Assembly (NCBI GenBank): GCA_012295275.1
Contig: CM022677.1
Span: 18,205,940 to 18,245,939, forward strand
Origin: Chrysomallon squamiferum
Lineage: Eukaryota > Mollusca > Gastropoda > Neomphalida > Peltospiridae
Reading direction: 5' to 3'
DNA length: 40,000 nucleotides
Shown in pieces: positions 10,620 to 22,501 of the stretch. Made by a program: the position numbers and the translations under genes. Below the pieces are notes generated by a model. It was not told the DNA's origin, did no database searches, and was given only the letters and a program-made list of their open reading frames with translations. Every line of letters starts with the position of its first letter. Positions within the stretch are counted from its first letter, which is position 1.

Positions 10620-11430
10620 GTTCCATCAATCTCTCTATCTCTCTGTTCTCCTCTCTATCTTTTTATCTATCTGTGCATTCATCCATATCTCTCTATCTAT
10701 CTATCTGTATTTCAGTCATCATCTCTTTTTGTCTATATATCTATCTACCCCTCTCTGTATCTGCTAACACTTTTTCTATCTATGTATTTGTTTCTGTTTC
10801 TGCCTGCCTGTCTGTCTATGTAATATTTTTTCTAGTTATCGATATACCTGTGGAGATTTATCAATAGCCTGTCTTTTTGTCTTCTGTATATTTATCTACT
10901 CATCTCTGTTTCTGCCTCTCTGTGTGTCTGTATGTCTCTCTGCCTTCCTGTTTGTCTCTCTGCCTCTCTATCTATATCTAGCTATCTATATATCTAATCA
11001 TAGATACGTCAGTGTCTTTGTCTTTTTTATCTATCTGCTATCTAACAGTATCTCCATCAGTCTCTCTATATATCTTATATATAAATATATATATATGTAT
11101 GTATGTATGTATATGTATGTATGTTTGTATGTATGTATGTATATATATATATATGTGTATGTATGTATGTATGTATATATATATGTATGTATGTATATAT
11201 ATGTATGTATGTATGTATATATATATATGTATGTATGTATATTTATGTATGTATGTATATGTATGTATGTATGTATGTATGTATATACATGTATCTATGT
11301 ATGTATGTATATATATATGTATGTATGTATGTATATATATGTATGTATATATGTATGTATATATGTACGTATGTCTGTCTGTCTGTCTGTATGTATGTAT
11401 ATATATATGTATGTATGTATGTCCCTTTTC
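10620..11430. repeat. CTAT/CTGT-rich then GTAT tetranucleotide array
   Basis: Imperfect pyrimidine-rich CTAT/CTCT/CTGT (10620-11075), then about 340 bp of GTAT/ATAT (11080-11425). It is open in several frames on both strands because the four-base period avoids stops. Confidence 0.9.
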
Positions 11431-11639
11431 TGTCTGGATCATCAAACACACAATTTGTTTTTCAAGTACACAAAGGATGAATAATTATTATCATCGTTAT
11501 TTTATTTCTGACGTTTTCTTAAATGTTTTTGTTGTTGTTATTGTTGTTGTTGTTGTGTATGTGTGTGTTTCCACCTTCCTTTTGTTTGATTTGATAGTTT
11601 CAGGGAGAAGCTCTTGTGTGTACTTTTATGTTTGTATGA

Positions 11640-11760
11640 TAACTGTGTTTGTATGAGTATATGTGTAGATGTGAATGTATGTCTGTGTGTGTATGCTCTG
11701 TCTGTATATGTGTATATGTGTATGTGTGTGTGTGTATATGTGTATATGTGTGTGTGTAAT
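11640..11760. repeat. GT/TATG microsatellite
   Basis: TGTGTATG-type repeats. The flanking 11760-12000 is unique AT-rich sequence with no feature recognised. Confidence 0.8.
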
Positions 11761-12000
11761 CGATCATTCTATTTAAATATTTGAACGGTTCAGAGTCTGG
11801 AGGCAGGACTAAAACATAATGATTTGCAGGATGAATTATCTCCCTTTCACATTTTCCAGTTCCAAAGAGTGCTCTATAATTAGTTGCAGTATGCGATGTT
11901 GAAAGGTGAAAGTAAAAAAAAAATAAAAAAAATATGTCAACAAGAAAAGAGTAAACAATTGCGAGTGATTGTGTATTACTTCAACCGTCCTAATATAAGG

Positions 12001-12075
12001 TCATATGTATGACGTCGTATGTATGACCTCATATTTATGTGTATGAATGACGTCATATTTACGTCGTCATATAGT
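12001..12075. promoter_or_regulatory. Cluster of CRE-like TGACGTCA sites
   Basis: A perfect palindromic CRE, TGACGTCA, at 12048-12055, with near copies TATGACGTCG (about 12008), TATGACCTCA (about 12022) and ACGTCGTCAT (12061-12070), all in ATGTATGA-type spacers. It may be a decayed tandem repeat rather than a functional enhancer. It lies between R2 and R3, 1.2 kb downstream of R3. Confidence 0.4.
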
Positions 12076-12444
12076 CATAGACTGACATGTTTCGAGCGTT
12101 AGCTTAAATAAAACGCATCCAATTCTCTTTGTTTGGACCTGTTCATATATACATATATGTGTATATATTTCTCTCCATTTCTTTTGCTTTGTTTATTTGT
12201 CTGTCTAGCATACCTTTCACAGATTGTCAATTATAGCAGAGAAAAAAACAAAAACGAACGTGAAAACAAAATAAGAAGAAGAAGAAAGAAAAGACTGCAA
12301 TGATTATGGAGATGATGATAATGATGATTATGATGATAAAGGATATGACCCGTGAAATAAATATGATAAAAACAAAAGAAAACAAAAAGCATCCATAATA
12401 ACGTATAAATCACAAAACGAAAGAAACAACAACACATCCACACA

Positions 12445-12947
<503 letters not shown>

Positions 12948-13101
12948 AAATACAAGCTAACATAATTATTGTTATGAAAAACGTCTGATATCCGTTTTTA
13001 AGAAAATCAAATTCTTATATTCAAATTTATTATTCCCGCTGCCGACATAGAAGTGACATAACCACTGCAGTTTTTAAACCACGTTGCTTTTGTTAAACGT
13101 A

Positions 13102-13233
13102 GTGATTATCGATACATCTAGCGAATTTCTATAAACCTTGCGATTATCGATAAACCTGGCGATTTTCGATAAATTAGCGATTATCGATAAACCTGGCGAT
13201 ATTCGATAAATTAGCGATTATCGATAAACTTGA
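13102..13233. repeat. Tandem ATCGAT-palindrome repeats
   Basis: About seven units of 17-20 bp built on GCGATTATCGATAAACCTG alternating with GCGATTTTCGATAAATTA, i.e. a 37-bp higher-order period. Each good unit holds the palindrome TTATCGATAA, which includes the Drosophila-type DRE core TATCGATA. It lies just 3' of R3. Confidence 0.75.
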
Positions 13234-13243
13234 AATAACAGTG

Positions 13244-13246
13244 TAA

Positions 13247-13291
<45 letters not shown>

Positions 13292-13292
13292 T
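13244..13292. repeat. Poly-T/poly-A inverted run
   Basis: About 28 T followed directly by about 18 A, able to form a simple hairpin, 45 bp beyond the R3 stop codon. Confidence 0.85.
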
Positions 13293-13337
13293 TTTTGTTA
13301 TTATTATTATTAAGAAAAGGTAGAATCGATCACATTC

Positions 13338-14440
13338 TCAGATACAACAGAACACGAGAGCGCATTGACGGCACCTTCCACCGAAGTAGAACAGGGTACA
13401 TTTTTCTCTCTCTCTTTTCCTGTCTTTCCGACAACATCTAAACTTACTCCTCATAATATTCCTGTAATTATAAGCACTCCCAACAAGAATGTAAAAAGTC
13501 TGCGCGAAGCTCAATCTGTATATCACGTTCCAAACAGGCCAGAGCTCTTCTCCCAGTCTCTCCGCAGCTGGATTCAGTCTCGTCAGTTTCAAGATGGCGT
13601 CGGCGGTTTCTGCGACCGACACCGGAAGCAGCGTGACGAAAGCGAGGCCGGAAATGAAAATAAGAGGTCGCGTGGCGCTTTCCTGCCTGTGACGTGAACT
13701 CAGGAAAAGGTGCTCCTGAATTTCTTGCTCCTCTGGATTCGGACGATGATCGCAGTGTTCAGGATCAGGATGAAGAAACACGGAAGGAGGGAGGAAAGAA
13801 AGAGACGAATGAAAATCAAGTAATACTCGAGATCGTCCGGGCCTGCGCACTCGCCGTTTCGCAGCTGCAGCTGAACCAGAACCGGCAGAACGAACACCAC
13901 CGACAGACAAACCAAAAACAAACAGACGGCACCCGCTTTCGTCCGGGTGCACAGCCTGTCACGTGACAGAGGGAAACAGACGACGACGGATCTGTCGAGC
14001 GTCAGTCCCACCATCAACCACGGCGACAGCAGCTTTGTAGAGAACCTGAACCAGTTTAACAGTTTGCACGAAAGATCGTTCGTGTTCGTAACTGTTCGGA
14101 GTCCGAATCCTTCTTCGGTGGATTCGAGAAACACGGCTATCAAAACCAAAGTGTCTGAAACTGAGAGAAACTTCAGATACACGGAGTAGGAGAGAAATTC
14201 AATACTTCTGTCACACATCAGGATAAACTGGAGCACATTACCGATGGAGCCCATTACAATGATAAACAAGTCAACAGCCCAGTATCCCAGTCCATAGGAA
14301 TGAAAGTGAGGCCATCCGCTGAGAAACAACTCATTGTTTTCGTAGTCGTTGTTGTTGTTGAGTACGGTGGAACTGTCGTATATGATGCTGTTGTTGTAAT
14401 TGGTGAAAAGGTTTTCTGGAAATTCTGTTGAAAATGCCAT
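13338..14440 (-). pseudogene. R3: 7TM receptor with one frameshift in ICL3
   Basis: The first 245 codons (14440-13700) encode the N-terminus to the end of TM5: SGWPHFHSYG 41-50, GN 67-68, LSVSD to Asp96, TM3 Cys125, DRS at 149-151 (Ser for Tyr), ECL2 Cys198, TM5 Pro220. They end in a premature TGA in ICL3. The rest continues without loss in the other frame to 13338: SSRHRQESATRP, TM6 GLAFVTLLPVSVAE, TM7 SFAQTFYIL (NF of the family replaced by TF), and a basic Cys-rich tail. The break is in a four-base T run (plus 13705-13708), where R2 has TTC CTG; two extra T best explain it. Everything else is intact, so this is a young lesion, a null allele or a sequencing indel. An acceptor tttctttcag opens the exon at 14469. 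Confidence 0.8.
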
Positions 14441-14484
14441 TGCGTAATAAACCGTTAGGGTGAGTTAAGCTGAAAGAAAAGTAA

Positions 14485-14520
<36 letters not shown>

Positions 14521-14696
14521 TAAATAAATTAAGTACCAGTAGTTGTAGTAGTAGTATTAGAAGGAGCAGCAGAAATAGTAGTAGTAGTAATAAAAGTAGT
14601 AGTAATGGTAGTGACACGTTTAATTTTGATTACAACTTTAAGTGATATAAATCATAATCTATTCAAATCATGAACATCACTGTTAAGCTTGTTTCA

Positions 14697-14738
<42 letters not shown>

Positions 14739-14837
14739 TGTGAGTATTTATACTGCTGTATAAGGTATTAATTATATCAACGTGTATTGATTTAGTTTTA
14801 CCGTTTTGCTATAAAATTATGTAATGTATTAGTCAAA

Positions 14838-14874
<37 letters not shown>

Positions 14875-14903
14875 CACATCAGTGTTAAAAAAATTAAAAT
14901 TGG

Positions 14904-14939
<36 letters not shown>

Positions 14940-15616
14940 TATTATTATTATTATTATTATTACATAAGCTAAGATATTTATTCAGTAATTGTTAGTATAT
15001 TTCAGAGATTCTGTTCACACTGAAATTTAAAAAGCAAGGGAATAGTTTATGAATTTTAAACCATATTCCTTTGTTTTGTAAAATGTTAAATATGTGTTCA
15101 AACTTAATTATTTAATTTAATTATTCATCTGAGTATTTGTTGTTTGTCTGTCTGTCTGTTTGTTTGCTTGCCTATTTATTTATTTATTTTTTTATTTATT
15201 TATTTATCTATTTATCTATTCAACTGTCTTTCTATCTGTGTGTCTTTCTATGTATCCACCTATGTACATCTTAATTGGATACTTATTTAAATAAAATCAG
15301 TAATATCCAAGATAATTAAATACACTTAAGGTAATTTACATCTGGCACATATATGTATAGTATTACCCTGTATATTCATTAACGATGTTTTATTAATGAA
15401 CAATACAAAAATGATTAATTTTGATATATTTACTCACAGCAAAACGTTTTCTTTTATTTATGTATTTATTTACTTACTTACTTACGTATTTATTTAATTT
15501 TATTCCGTGATTAAAGGAAGATAGAGATATAAGTCTATATACAGAGACATGGAAACAGATGACCACTGTTTTATATATATATATATACATATATATATAT
15601 ACATACATACACACAG

Positions 15617-15649
<33 letters not shown>

Positions 15650-15689
15650 CATACGTACATATATACACACATGCACATTATATAAATGT

Positions 15690-15798
<109 letters not shown>

Positions 15799-16089
15799 TG
15801 GCCATTATTATCATTTACTTTATCTATTTGTTTGTTATATTGCTTTTAACGGTGTATAAAATTAAATAAAATATTTACATAAGATTTTAAAAGTAAATTA
15901 ATATCTTACATATGCCGAAAATCTCGAATAAATCATTGTAACTTCAACCATAATATTATAACAATGAGAAGAAAGAAATATACACACAATTTCTTTAGCA
16001 AGAGTAATCGAAATTAATTTTGAAAATACAGTATTATCCGTAGGGAACGAATAAGGAGATCGGAACTGTGCACTCTTATCCTGTATCTG

Positions 16090-16275
16090 TAGCAGCAGTG
16101 ATAGAAGTTGTACTACTAATAGCAATAACAGTAGTAGTAGTAGCAGTAGTAGTATGACAGTAATAGTAGTAGAAGTAGCAGCAGTAGTAGTAATAATAAA
16201 AGTGGTAGTAGTAGTAGAAATATTAGTAATAACAGGAGTAACAATAGGCGTCGTCGTAGTAATAGTAGTCGTCAT
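16090..16275. repeat. Imperfect AGT trinucleotide tract
   Basis: AGT, AGC, AAT and GTC triplets close to the R3 donor. Confidence 0.85.
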
Positions 16276-16319
16276 CACTGTAATAGAAGCTAAATTACGT
16301 GTTTCATAAAAGTACTTAC

Positions 16320-16407
16320 CTCAGACGGTTCTCTTTTCGGAAAACTAAATCGACGCTAGAAAAACAGCGCGTTTTATGTATGCTCTGTCTTAACATACCA
16401 GCCAATC
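16320..16407 (-). promoter_or_regulatory. R3 proximal promoter and short exon 1
   Basis: Inverted CCAAT box ATGATTGGCT (core 16407-16402), TATA-like CATAAAAC (16378-16371), then 51 nt to donor GTCTGAG|GTAAGTAC (exon end 16320), the strongest donor match of the six. Confidence 0.6.
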
Positions 16408-16505
16408 ATACACAGAGATACACAGAAACGACGAGTTTTGTTAAAGAATTTTTAAAACATAAATTAATAACAAAAAAAAAAAAAAAAAAAAGGAGAGAAC
16501 GATCG

Positions 16506-16655
16506 TTAATTAATTACGACTGGTCGTTATTCAAAGTCGTATTGACGTAACGTAAATCCGCTGGTAAAGTCTTAATTTAAAAAAATGACGTTTTCTTTCA
16601 TCACGTTAATAAGTCGGTTCATGAATTGGTAACGTTCGTTTTAAACGATTGTTTT
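16506..16655 (-). promoter_or_regulatory. Conserved distal element, copy 3 (R3)
   Basis: The invariant block is at 16587-16608. The element is nearly identical to copy 4 across about 140 bp: TTAATTAATTACGACTGGTC, ATTGACGTAACG, CCGCTGGTAAAG, the block, then TAACGTTCGTTTTAA. It has two TGACGT-type half-sites 40 bp apart. It lies 180 bp from its CCAAT box. Confidence 0.75.
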
Positions 16656-17210
16656 GGGAAGAAAGAAAGTAGGAAGGAAATGAACAACATGGAAAGTACA
16701 TCAAATAAAAAAAATTATTAATTTATTTTTGTTCTGCAGTTTTCTGCATTATGTACTTTTGAAGAAGACTTTAATGAAAAGATAGTATTCACTTTTCATT
16801 TTTTTCTTCTGTTCTTTCGGCGCCTTTCCGAACAAGCTACGAATTATTTCACTGCAAAACTACTGAATTTCTACGATCGTTGTTAAAGGGAGAATGATAG
16901 GAAACCAATACAATGTATTGTTCCTTTTTTATTTATTTTTTTATTTTTTTTTCAATGGCAGACGTAATCAATCTGATTAATTTGTCTTTGAAACCGAGTT
17001 ATATTGATGTCAGCAAAAGAAAAAGAAAACTATTTTGTGTGCACATTTAGTTTTCTTGTCCGAATTTCTTTTCTTTTCTTTTCTTTTTGATTTTTTCGTT
17101 TTGTTTCTTGTAGTTTCTTGTTGTTTCTTTATCTATGATATTCTCTATAACATCGTCTCTTATAATGCATACGAAAATATAAATGATTTCCTCTGAGCGT
17201 GAACAAGATC
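16656..17210. other. Unique AT-rich spacer
   Basis: No gene, repeat family or splice-like exon recognised. There are short T-rich and TTTTC runs only. Confidence 0.6.
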
Positions 17211-17213
17211 ATT

Positions 17214-17299
<86 letters not shown>

Positions 17300-17325
17300 C
17301 ATATATATATATATATATATGCAGC
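17214..17325. repeat. (AT)n / (ACAT)n microsatellite
   Basis: AT dinucleotides (17218-17264), then ATAC (17265-17291) and more AT. Confidence 0.95.
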
Positions 17326-17342
17326 TTTGTATGCATATATTT

Positions 17343-17520
17343 GGGATTTGAATATTCTCTGTCTTATGTACGTCTGATTAGACTCTGCACATAGACAATA
17401 TTTGAGAACACACTGGCGCAGGAGGACAAAGTCCAATCACGACCTCACAAACCCGTCAGATGCCGCTGACGAGACTCGAACGTATGTCACCCATTCACCT
17501 GCATTCCAGCTGGAAGACCA
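17343..17520 (-). mobile_element. tRNA-derived SINE-like element, copy 2
   Basis: Minus-strand copy of the element at 3440 and 19068. The B-box-like CGTTCGAGTCTC reads at about 17482-17471 on the minus strand. Its tail ends in AGACAGAGAATATTCAAATCC, next to the AT/ACAT microsatellite, which is typical of SINE tails. Confidence 0.65.
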
Positions 17521-17539
17521 TAAAACAAGTCACAGACAC

Positions 17540-17792
17540 AAGCTATGTATGTACGTATATGTATGTATGTATGTATATAAAAGTATGTATGTAGTTATGT
17601 GTGTGTATGTATGTATGTATGTATGTTTGTGTGTATGTATGTATGTATCATTATCTATTTCTGTCATTCCTTTTAACTATTGGTCTCTGTGTTTGTATCT
17701 ATCTCACTCTTTATCTAACTATTCGTCCATTGTTCAGGGCCTTGTAAAATTAGGCACCAGCTATTTCCACAATTTATCACAATCTTCAAAAA

Positions 17793-17855
<63 letters not shown>

Positions 17856-17860
17856 ATATT
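17540..17860. repeat. GTAT tract and (AAAT)n microsatellite
   Basis: GTAT repeats (17545-17650), unique sequence, then about 70 bp of AAAT (17788-17857). A GATA/CAGA-rich stretch follows at 17955-18090. Confidence 0.9.
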
Positions 17861-18025
17861 GAAAGAGATAAACCAAACAGTTAAAAGTTAAAATTTGCCA
17901 ATCATTGCAGTTTGTTCCATTGGTAATTCAAAATAAATATGCTTAACGAAATCACACCGATAGATACATATACAGATAGACATGGAGACAGATAGACAAG
18001 CACTTAAACAGATAGACTGATAGAA

Positions 18026-18056
<31 letters not shown>

Positions 18057-18361
18057 TATATAGATAGACAGACGTAGATATAGATATAGATTGCAAGCCC
18101 TCATTGTATCCAGATTCGCAGTTAGAGTTGTTAGCTGTTCATCTATGACGTTAATCAATGTTTTTACTGTTACTGTTTAGGTTATAATATGTCTGTTATT
18201 GATTACACATTTGTTCACAATTTTCTCTGTGTTGCAATACAGTTAGAAGCTTTTACATAATCAGGTATTTATTTTTATTGTTTTCTTCCTTCTGTTTTCT
18301 TTCTTTCTTTCTTTTTTTTTTTAGTCTTTTTTGGTTTCTGTTTTCATCATCGTAATGATGA

Positions 18362-18363
18362 TG

Positions 18364-18444
<81 letters not shown>

Positions 18445-18773
18445 AGTAGTAGTAGCAGTAGTAGTCATAGTACTAGTAGGAGAGGTTGTGATATTAATAG
18501 AACTAGTAGTAGTAGTAACAGTAGTAGTAGTAGTAATAGTAGTAGTAGTAAAAGTAGCAACAGTAGTAGTAGTAGTAGCAATAGTAGTAGTAGTAGTAGC
18601 AATAGTAGTAGTAGTAGTAGCAATAGTAGTAGTAGTAGTAACAGCAATAGTAGTAGTAGTAGTAGCAATAGTAGTAGTAGTAGCAATAGTAGTAGTAGCA
18701 ATAGTAGTAGCAATAGTAGTAGTAGTAGTAGTAGTAGTAGCAATAATAGTAGTAGTAGTAGTAGTAGTATGTT
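18362..18773. repeat. ATT tract and AGT/AGC minisatellite
   Basis: An ATT run (18364-18443), then about 325 bp of AGT triplets regularly punctuated by AGCAAT, giving an 18-24 bp higher-order unit. Poly-Ser and poly-Leu frames are artefacts. Confidence 0.95.
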
Positions 18774-18832
18774 TTTTATATTACACATAGTTTGTTCCTT
18801 TTTAATGCTTCTATTTTGCTTTTATTGTTGTT

Positions 18833-18833
<1 letters not shown>

Positions 18834-18915
<82 letters not shown>
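18834..18915. repeat. (CT)n microsatellite
   Basis: About 80 bp of CT. Confidence 0.95.
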
Positions 18916-18919
<4 letters not shown>

Positions 18920-19067
18920 CGTCTGTGTATGTCTGTCTGAATATTATTTTTCTATCGTGTTTTATTAAAGAATAGTACTGAGAGTGGAATTTTTAATTTT
19001 ATTATTAAAATCGTTTCATCAAACGTAAAGGAAAAAAAAAAAACATTAAGTGTTTTAACTATGGTTT

Positions 19068-19230
19068 TTTGGGATTGTATATTCTCTGACTTATGTACGT
19101 CTGATTAGACTCTGCACACAGACAATATTCGGGAACGCACTGGCGCAGGAGGACAAAGTTCAATCACGACCTCACAAACCCGTCAGATGCCGCTGACGAG
19201 ACTCGAACGTGTGACACCCATTCAGCTGTG
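19068..19230 (-). mobile_element. tRNA-derived SINE-like element, copy 3
   Basis: Same body as copy 2, same orientation. GTTCGAGTCTCGTCAG lies near 19209-19194 on the minus strand, and the 3' end is GAGAATATACAATCCC. GT and GTAT/GGAT repeats (19225-19400) flank the B-box end. Confidence 0.65.
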
Positions 19231-19579
19231 TGTGCGTGTGTGTGGCTAGATGGGTGGATGTATGTATGTATGTATATATGTATATGCACGTATGGATCAA
19301 TATAATGTGGATTGATTGATGGTTGGATGTATGAGTAGATGTATACAGGCATATATCTATGTATTTAATGTATGTATGGATGGATGGATGGATGGATGCA
19401 TGATGACGATAATGATAATAATTTTAAGAAGAAGAAGATGAAGAAGAAAAGGATTTTTTGATAATAATTTAAAGAGATGTAAATCAGAAGATATTGTTGA
19501 TTTCTCGTCACTATTCCTAACATGAACTGACATGTCTGTAAATACACACAAACTTAGTTTTACTGCCCGGACGTTCAAA

Positions 19580-19880
19580 GTAATGTTACTACTACTACTA
19601 CTACAACAACAACTACTACTACTGCAACAACAACAACAACTACTACTATTACTACTACTACTACTATTACTCTACTACTTCTACTACTACTAGTCTACTA
19701 GTACTACTGCTACTACTATACTGCTAGTACTACTACTACGACTACTTCTAGTAGTAGTAATAATAATAATATAATAATAATAGTAGTAGTAGTATTAGCA
19801 GTGTAGTAGTAGTAGTACTAGTAGAGTAGTAGTAGTAATAATAATAATAATAATAATAATAATAGTTATAGTAGTAGTAA
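19580..19880. repeat. Inverted ACT...AGT trinucleotide arrays
   Basis: About 165 bp of ACT/AAC/ATT triplets (19585-19750) followed immediately by about 120 bp of AGT/AAT triplets (19750-19875). The arms are roughly complementary, including CTAGTACTACTGC-like and AGTACTAGTAGAG-like segments, so a large imperfect hairpin is possible. Confidence 0.75.
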
Positions 19881-20009
19881 TAGTAGTATCAGTATTAGTA
19901 ATAAAGAAAAATACAACAGACACGTTATGTAGTAAATGTTCTTATTTTATTTAAGATATTTTTTAATACTACAAAACATAAAATAAAAATAAAAGAAGCT
20001 TTATCAATG

Positions 20010-20770
20010 TGTTGGCGCTTTGAATCAAATCAGTTTAATTAAATTATAAACATTTTAATATTTATAAATATACTTATTATAAATATTATTTATATGGCTT
20101 TATAAATCAAACTGATCACTTCTATAAAGTATAGAAATAAAGAGTTTAATTCCAAAACGCGGTAAGCGCCAAAATCAAAATTTAAAAAAAAAAAAACGCC
20201 ACCATATATTCAACTTTTGACGGCTTTTCAACGCCCCATAATCACTTTCCCCAAAAAATTCTACATCAACCGCTGTTCTACGCATTAGACTAGAAACCTT
20301 CGTAGCATAAACGTTATAAACTCCAGAGCAGATAATAGTCATTTTTCTCAAAACAAAGAAAAAGGATTTACAGCGTTTTGGAACCAAACTCTTCAAATAT
20401 TTTGGCTCAATCAATGAATCAGATCAGCGAATTCAAAATATAAATATTTTCGTATGAATAATAGGTTCATTCATTCAGTCAAATCTCTGTCTTTAAAATA
20501 CAATAGTCTTCTTATCAATCGTTTTAGCTCATTCAATCAATCAAACATTGTTTTAAAAAAAGGTAATAAATACAAATAATAAAATAAAATAAAATAAAAT
20601 AAAATAAAATAAAATAAAATAAAATAAAATAAAATAAAATAAAAAACGTTATGAATCATTTGATGGAATGAATCAAATCACTGTCATAAAAATAAAAAAT
20701 AAATAATTTCTGATAAATCTGTATGGCGCTTTCAGTGAATCAAATCGCTCTCATTAAACACAACTGAATT
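20010..20770. repeat. Degenerate tandem array with (AAAAT)n insert, 3' of R4
   Basis: Segments like GGCGCTTTGAATCAAATCAG recur, diverged, near 20016, 20097, 20404, 20465, 20527, 20655 and 20725. A loose consensus is GGCTCATTCAATCAATCAAA followed by TCNCTGTC and an A/T-rich arm, with spacing of about 60-80 bp in the better part. A pentamer AAAAT run sits at 20576-20643. No coding content. Confidence 0.5.
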
Positions 20771-20803
20771 TATTCGGTAGACCTTCTATTACAGTAAACA
20801 CCT

Positions 20804-21960
20804 TCAAAGATTCTGCACACTCGCTGAAATGGTCGAAAGCGAAATTCTATGAACTGCAGAGTTTTCACTATCAGTCGTGTTCCCTTCTCGTGTGTTCTGC
20901 TCTCGTGCGTTTGGAATCGTCCTGAAGCTTATAAACTTTCGTCTCATTATGTCCCTGTAGTTCGACGAAGACCCAATCAAGATGTAGAAGTTCTGTGCAA
21001 AGTTCAACATGTAGATCACGTTCCAATATGGCCACAGCGCGTAACCCAGATCCTGAGCTTTCGAATCGGACTTGGTCAGCTTGAAGAAACTGTCGATGCA
21101 CTCTGCAACAGACACCGGTAGCAACGTCACGAAGGCGAGCACAGAAATCATCACCAGAGGGCGGGTCGACGCGTCTTTTTGTTTCTGATTGGCCGAGCCC
21201 GTCCTTGACCTCAAAACGTACTTCTGAACTGGTTCCCGCGCTTGATGTGCACGACGGACAAAACGTTGAGGACGAAAATGATCGCGCAAGGCAGACTCGA
21301 AGACAGCAGAAGTCGAACGAAAATGACGAAATACTGAAGGTCACGTGATCCTCCGCAGACGCCATTTTGTAACCTCAGCTCGAAGAGAAACGGGCTGATT
21401 ATGACGATCGAGGAAAGCAGGGCGAAAAAACAGACAGCCGCAGCTCTCGTGCGCGTGCAGAGCCGGTCACGTGACAGCGGGAAGCAGACGACGACGTATC
21501 TGTCCTGCGTCAGCCCGACCACCAGCCACGGCGACAACAGCTTCGTGAGGAAGCCGAACGAGTTGAGAACTTTGCAGACGGCGTCGCTTACGTCCACGAC
21601 AACGGGAACGTCGAAGACGTGCTCGCTCTCCCTCAGGATAACCGCGACTAAAACGAGGCTATCGGAAACCGCCAGGAACCGGAGATACACGGAGTACGAG
21701 AGCGAGTGAACTTTGACGTCGCTCATTAGAATGAACTGCAGCACGTTGCCGACAACGCCCGCGACAACGATGAAGAAATCGACGAGCCAGTGAACCGTTC
21801 CGTAACTATGGAAATGAGGCCAGCCCGTGAGAAACAGATTGGCGTTGTCGTATGCGTCGATGACGTCGTTCTGTTTGTCGTAAATCAGAGACGTTGTTGG
21901 AAGGACTGGAGTAGACGTTTCGTTGTCGGCAAACTCCAGAGATGATGATGACGTCGACAT
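20804..21960 (-). pseudogene. R4: 7TM receptor with one frameshift in ICL3
   Basis: Codons 1-249 (21960-21211) run from ATGTCG to the end of TM5: FLTGWPHFHS 43-52, GN 71-72, LAVSD to Asp100, TM3 Cys129, DRY 153-155, ECL2 Cys202, TM5 SSLP with Pro224. They end at TTT TGA in ICL3. The other frame continues as LRSRTGSANQ, then STRP, TM6 VLAFVTLLPVSVAEC, TM7 NFAQNFYIL and a long Ser/Thr tail to 20804. Comparison with R5 (TTC GTG AGG TCA AGG) shows one base missing in the T run (plus 21213-21216). This is the same codon as the R3 lesion but a different indel. The rest is undamaged. Acceptor tctatttcag, after a long pyrimidine run, opens the exon at 21976. Confidence 0.8.
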
Positions 21961-22138
21961 TTTTCTGAAATCTCTGCTGAAATAGATTTAAAAAAAAAAA
22001 AAAAAAGACAATCTTTAATTTGTATTTATTTGTTAATTTATTTATCATTATTTTCGTTAATAGTAATAGCAATAGTAATAATAGTAACAGAACTAATGGT
22101 AATTATTAACAGCACTAGAAGTCGTGGTAGTAATAGTA

Positions 22139-22182
<44 letters not shown>

Positions 22183-22384
22183 ATAGTAGTAGTGGTATTT
22201 GCAATAGTAGTAGATGTATACAGAATTCGTATTTTATTGAAATATTTACTTTTTAGTACTTTCTCTTAAAAGAGAAACACACACACACACACACAGACTC
22301 ATAAACTTAAATAAATAGATTTAGAGAGATAGATATCTAGGAAGATAAACTGATAAACAGAGACACTTAGAAAGAAAGATACAC

Positions 22385-22501
<117 letters not shown>

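Noticed and set aside
10924-11656. Overlapping Tyr/Met/Cys-rich frames on both strands
   Set aside because: GTAT tetranucleotide repeat cycling through four codons.
13102-13233. CRISPR-like array
   Set aside because: Repeats and spacers are too short, spacers are themselves related, and the context is an animal genome.
13700-13720. Programmed -1 frameshifting in R3 and R4
   Set aside because: No canonical X-XXY-YYZ slippery heptamer in the zero frame and no obvious downstream structure; kept only as a remote alternative.
18331-18834. 167-aa Ser/Asn-rich and 107-aa Leu-rich open frames
   Set aside because: Products of ATT and AGT repeats.
20175-20414. 79-aa minus-strand frame 3' of R4
   Set aside because: Lies in the degenerate repeat region, ends in poly-Phe from a poly-A run, and shows no recognisable domain.
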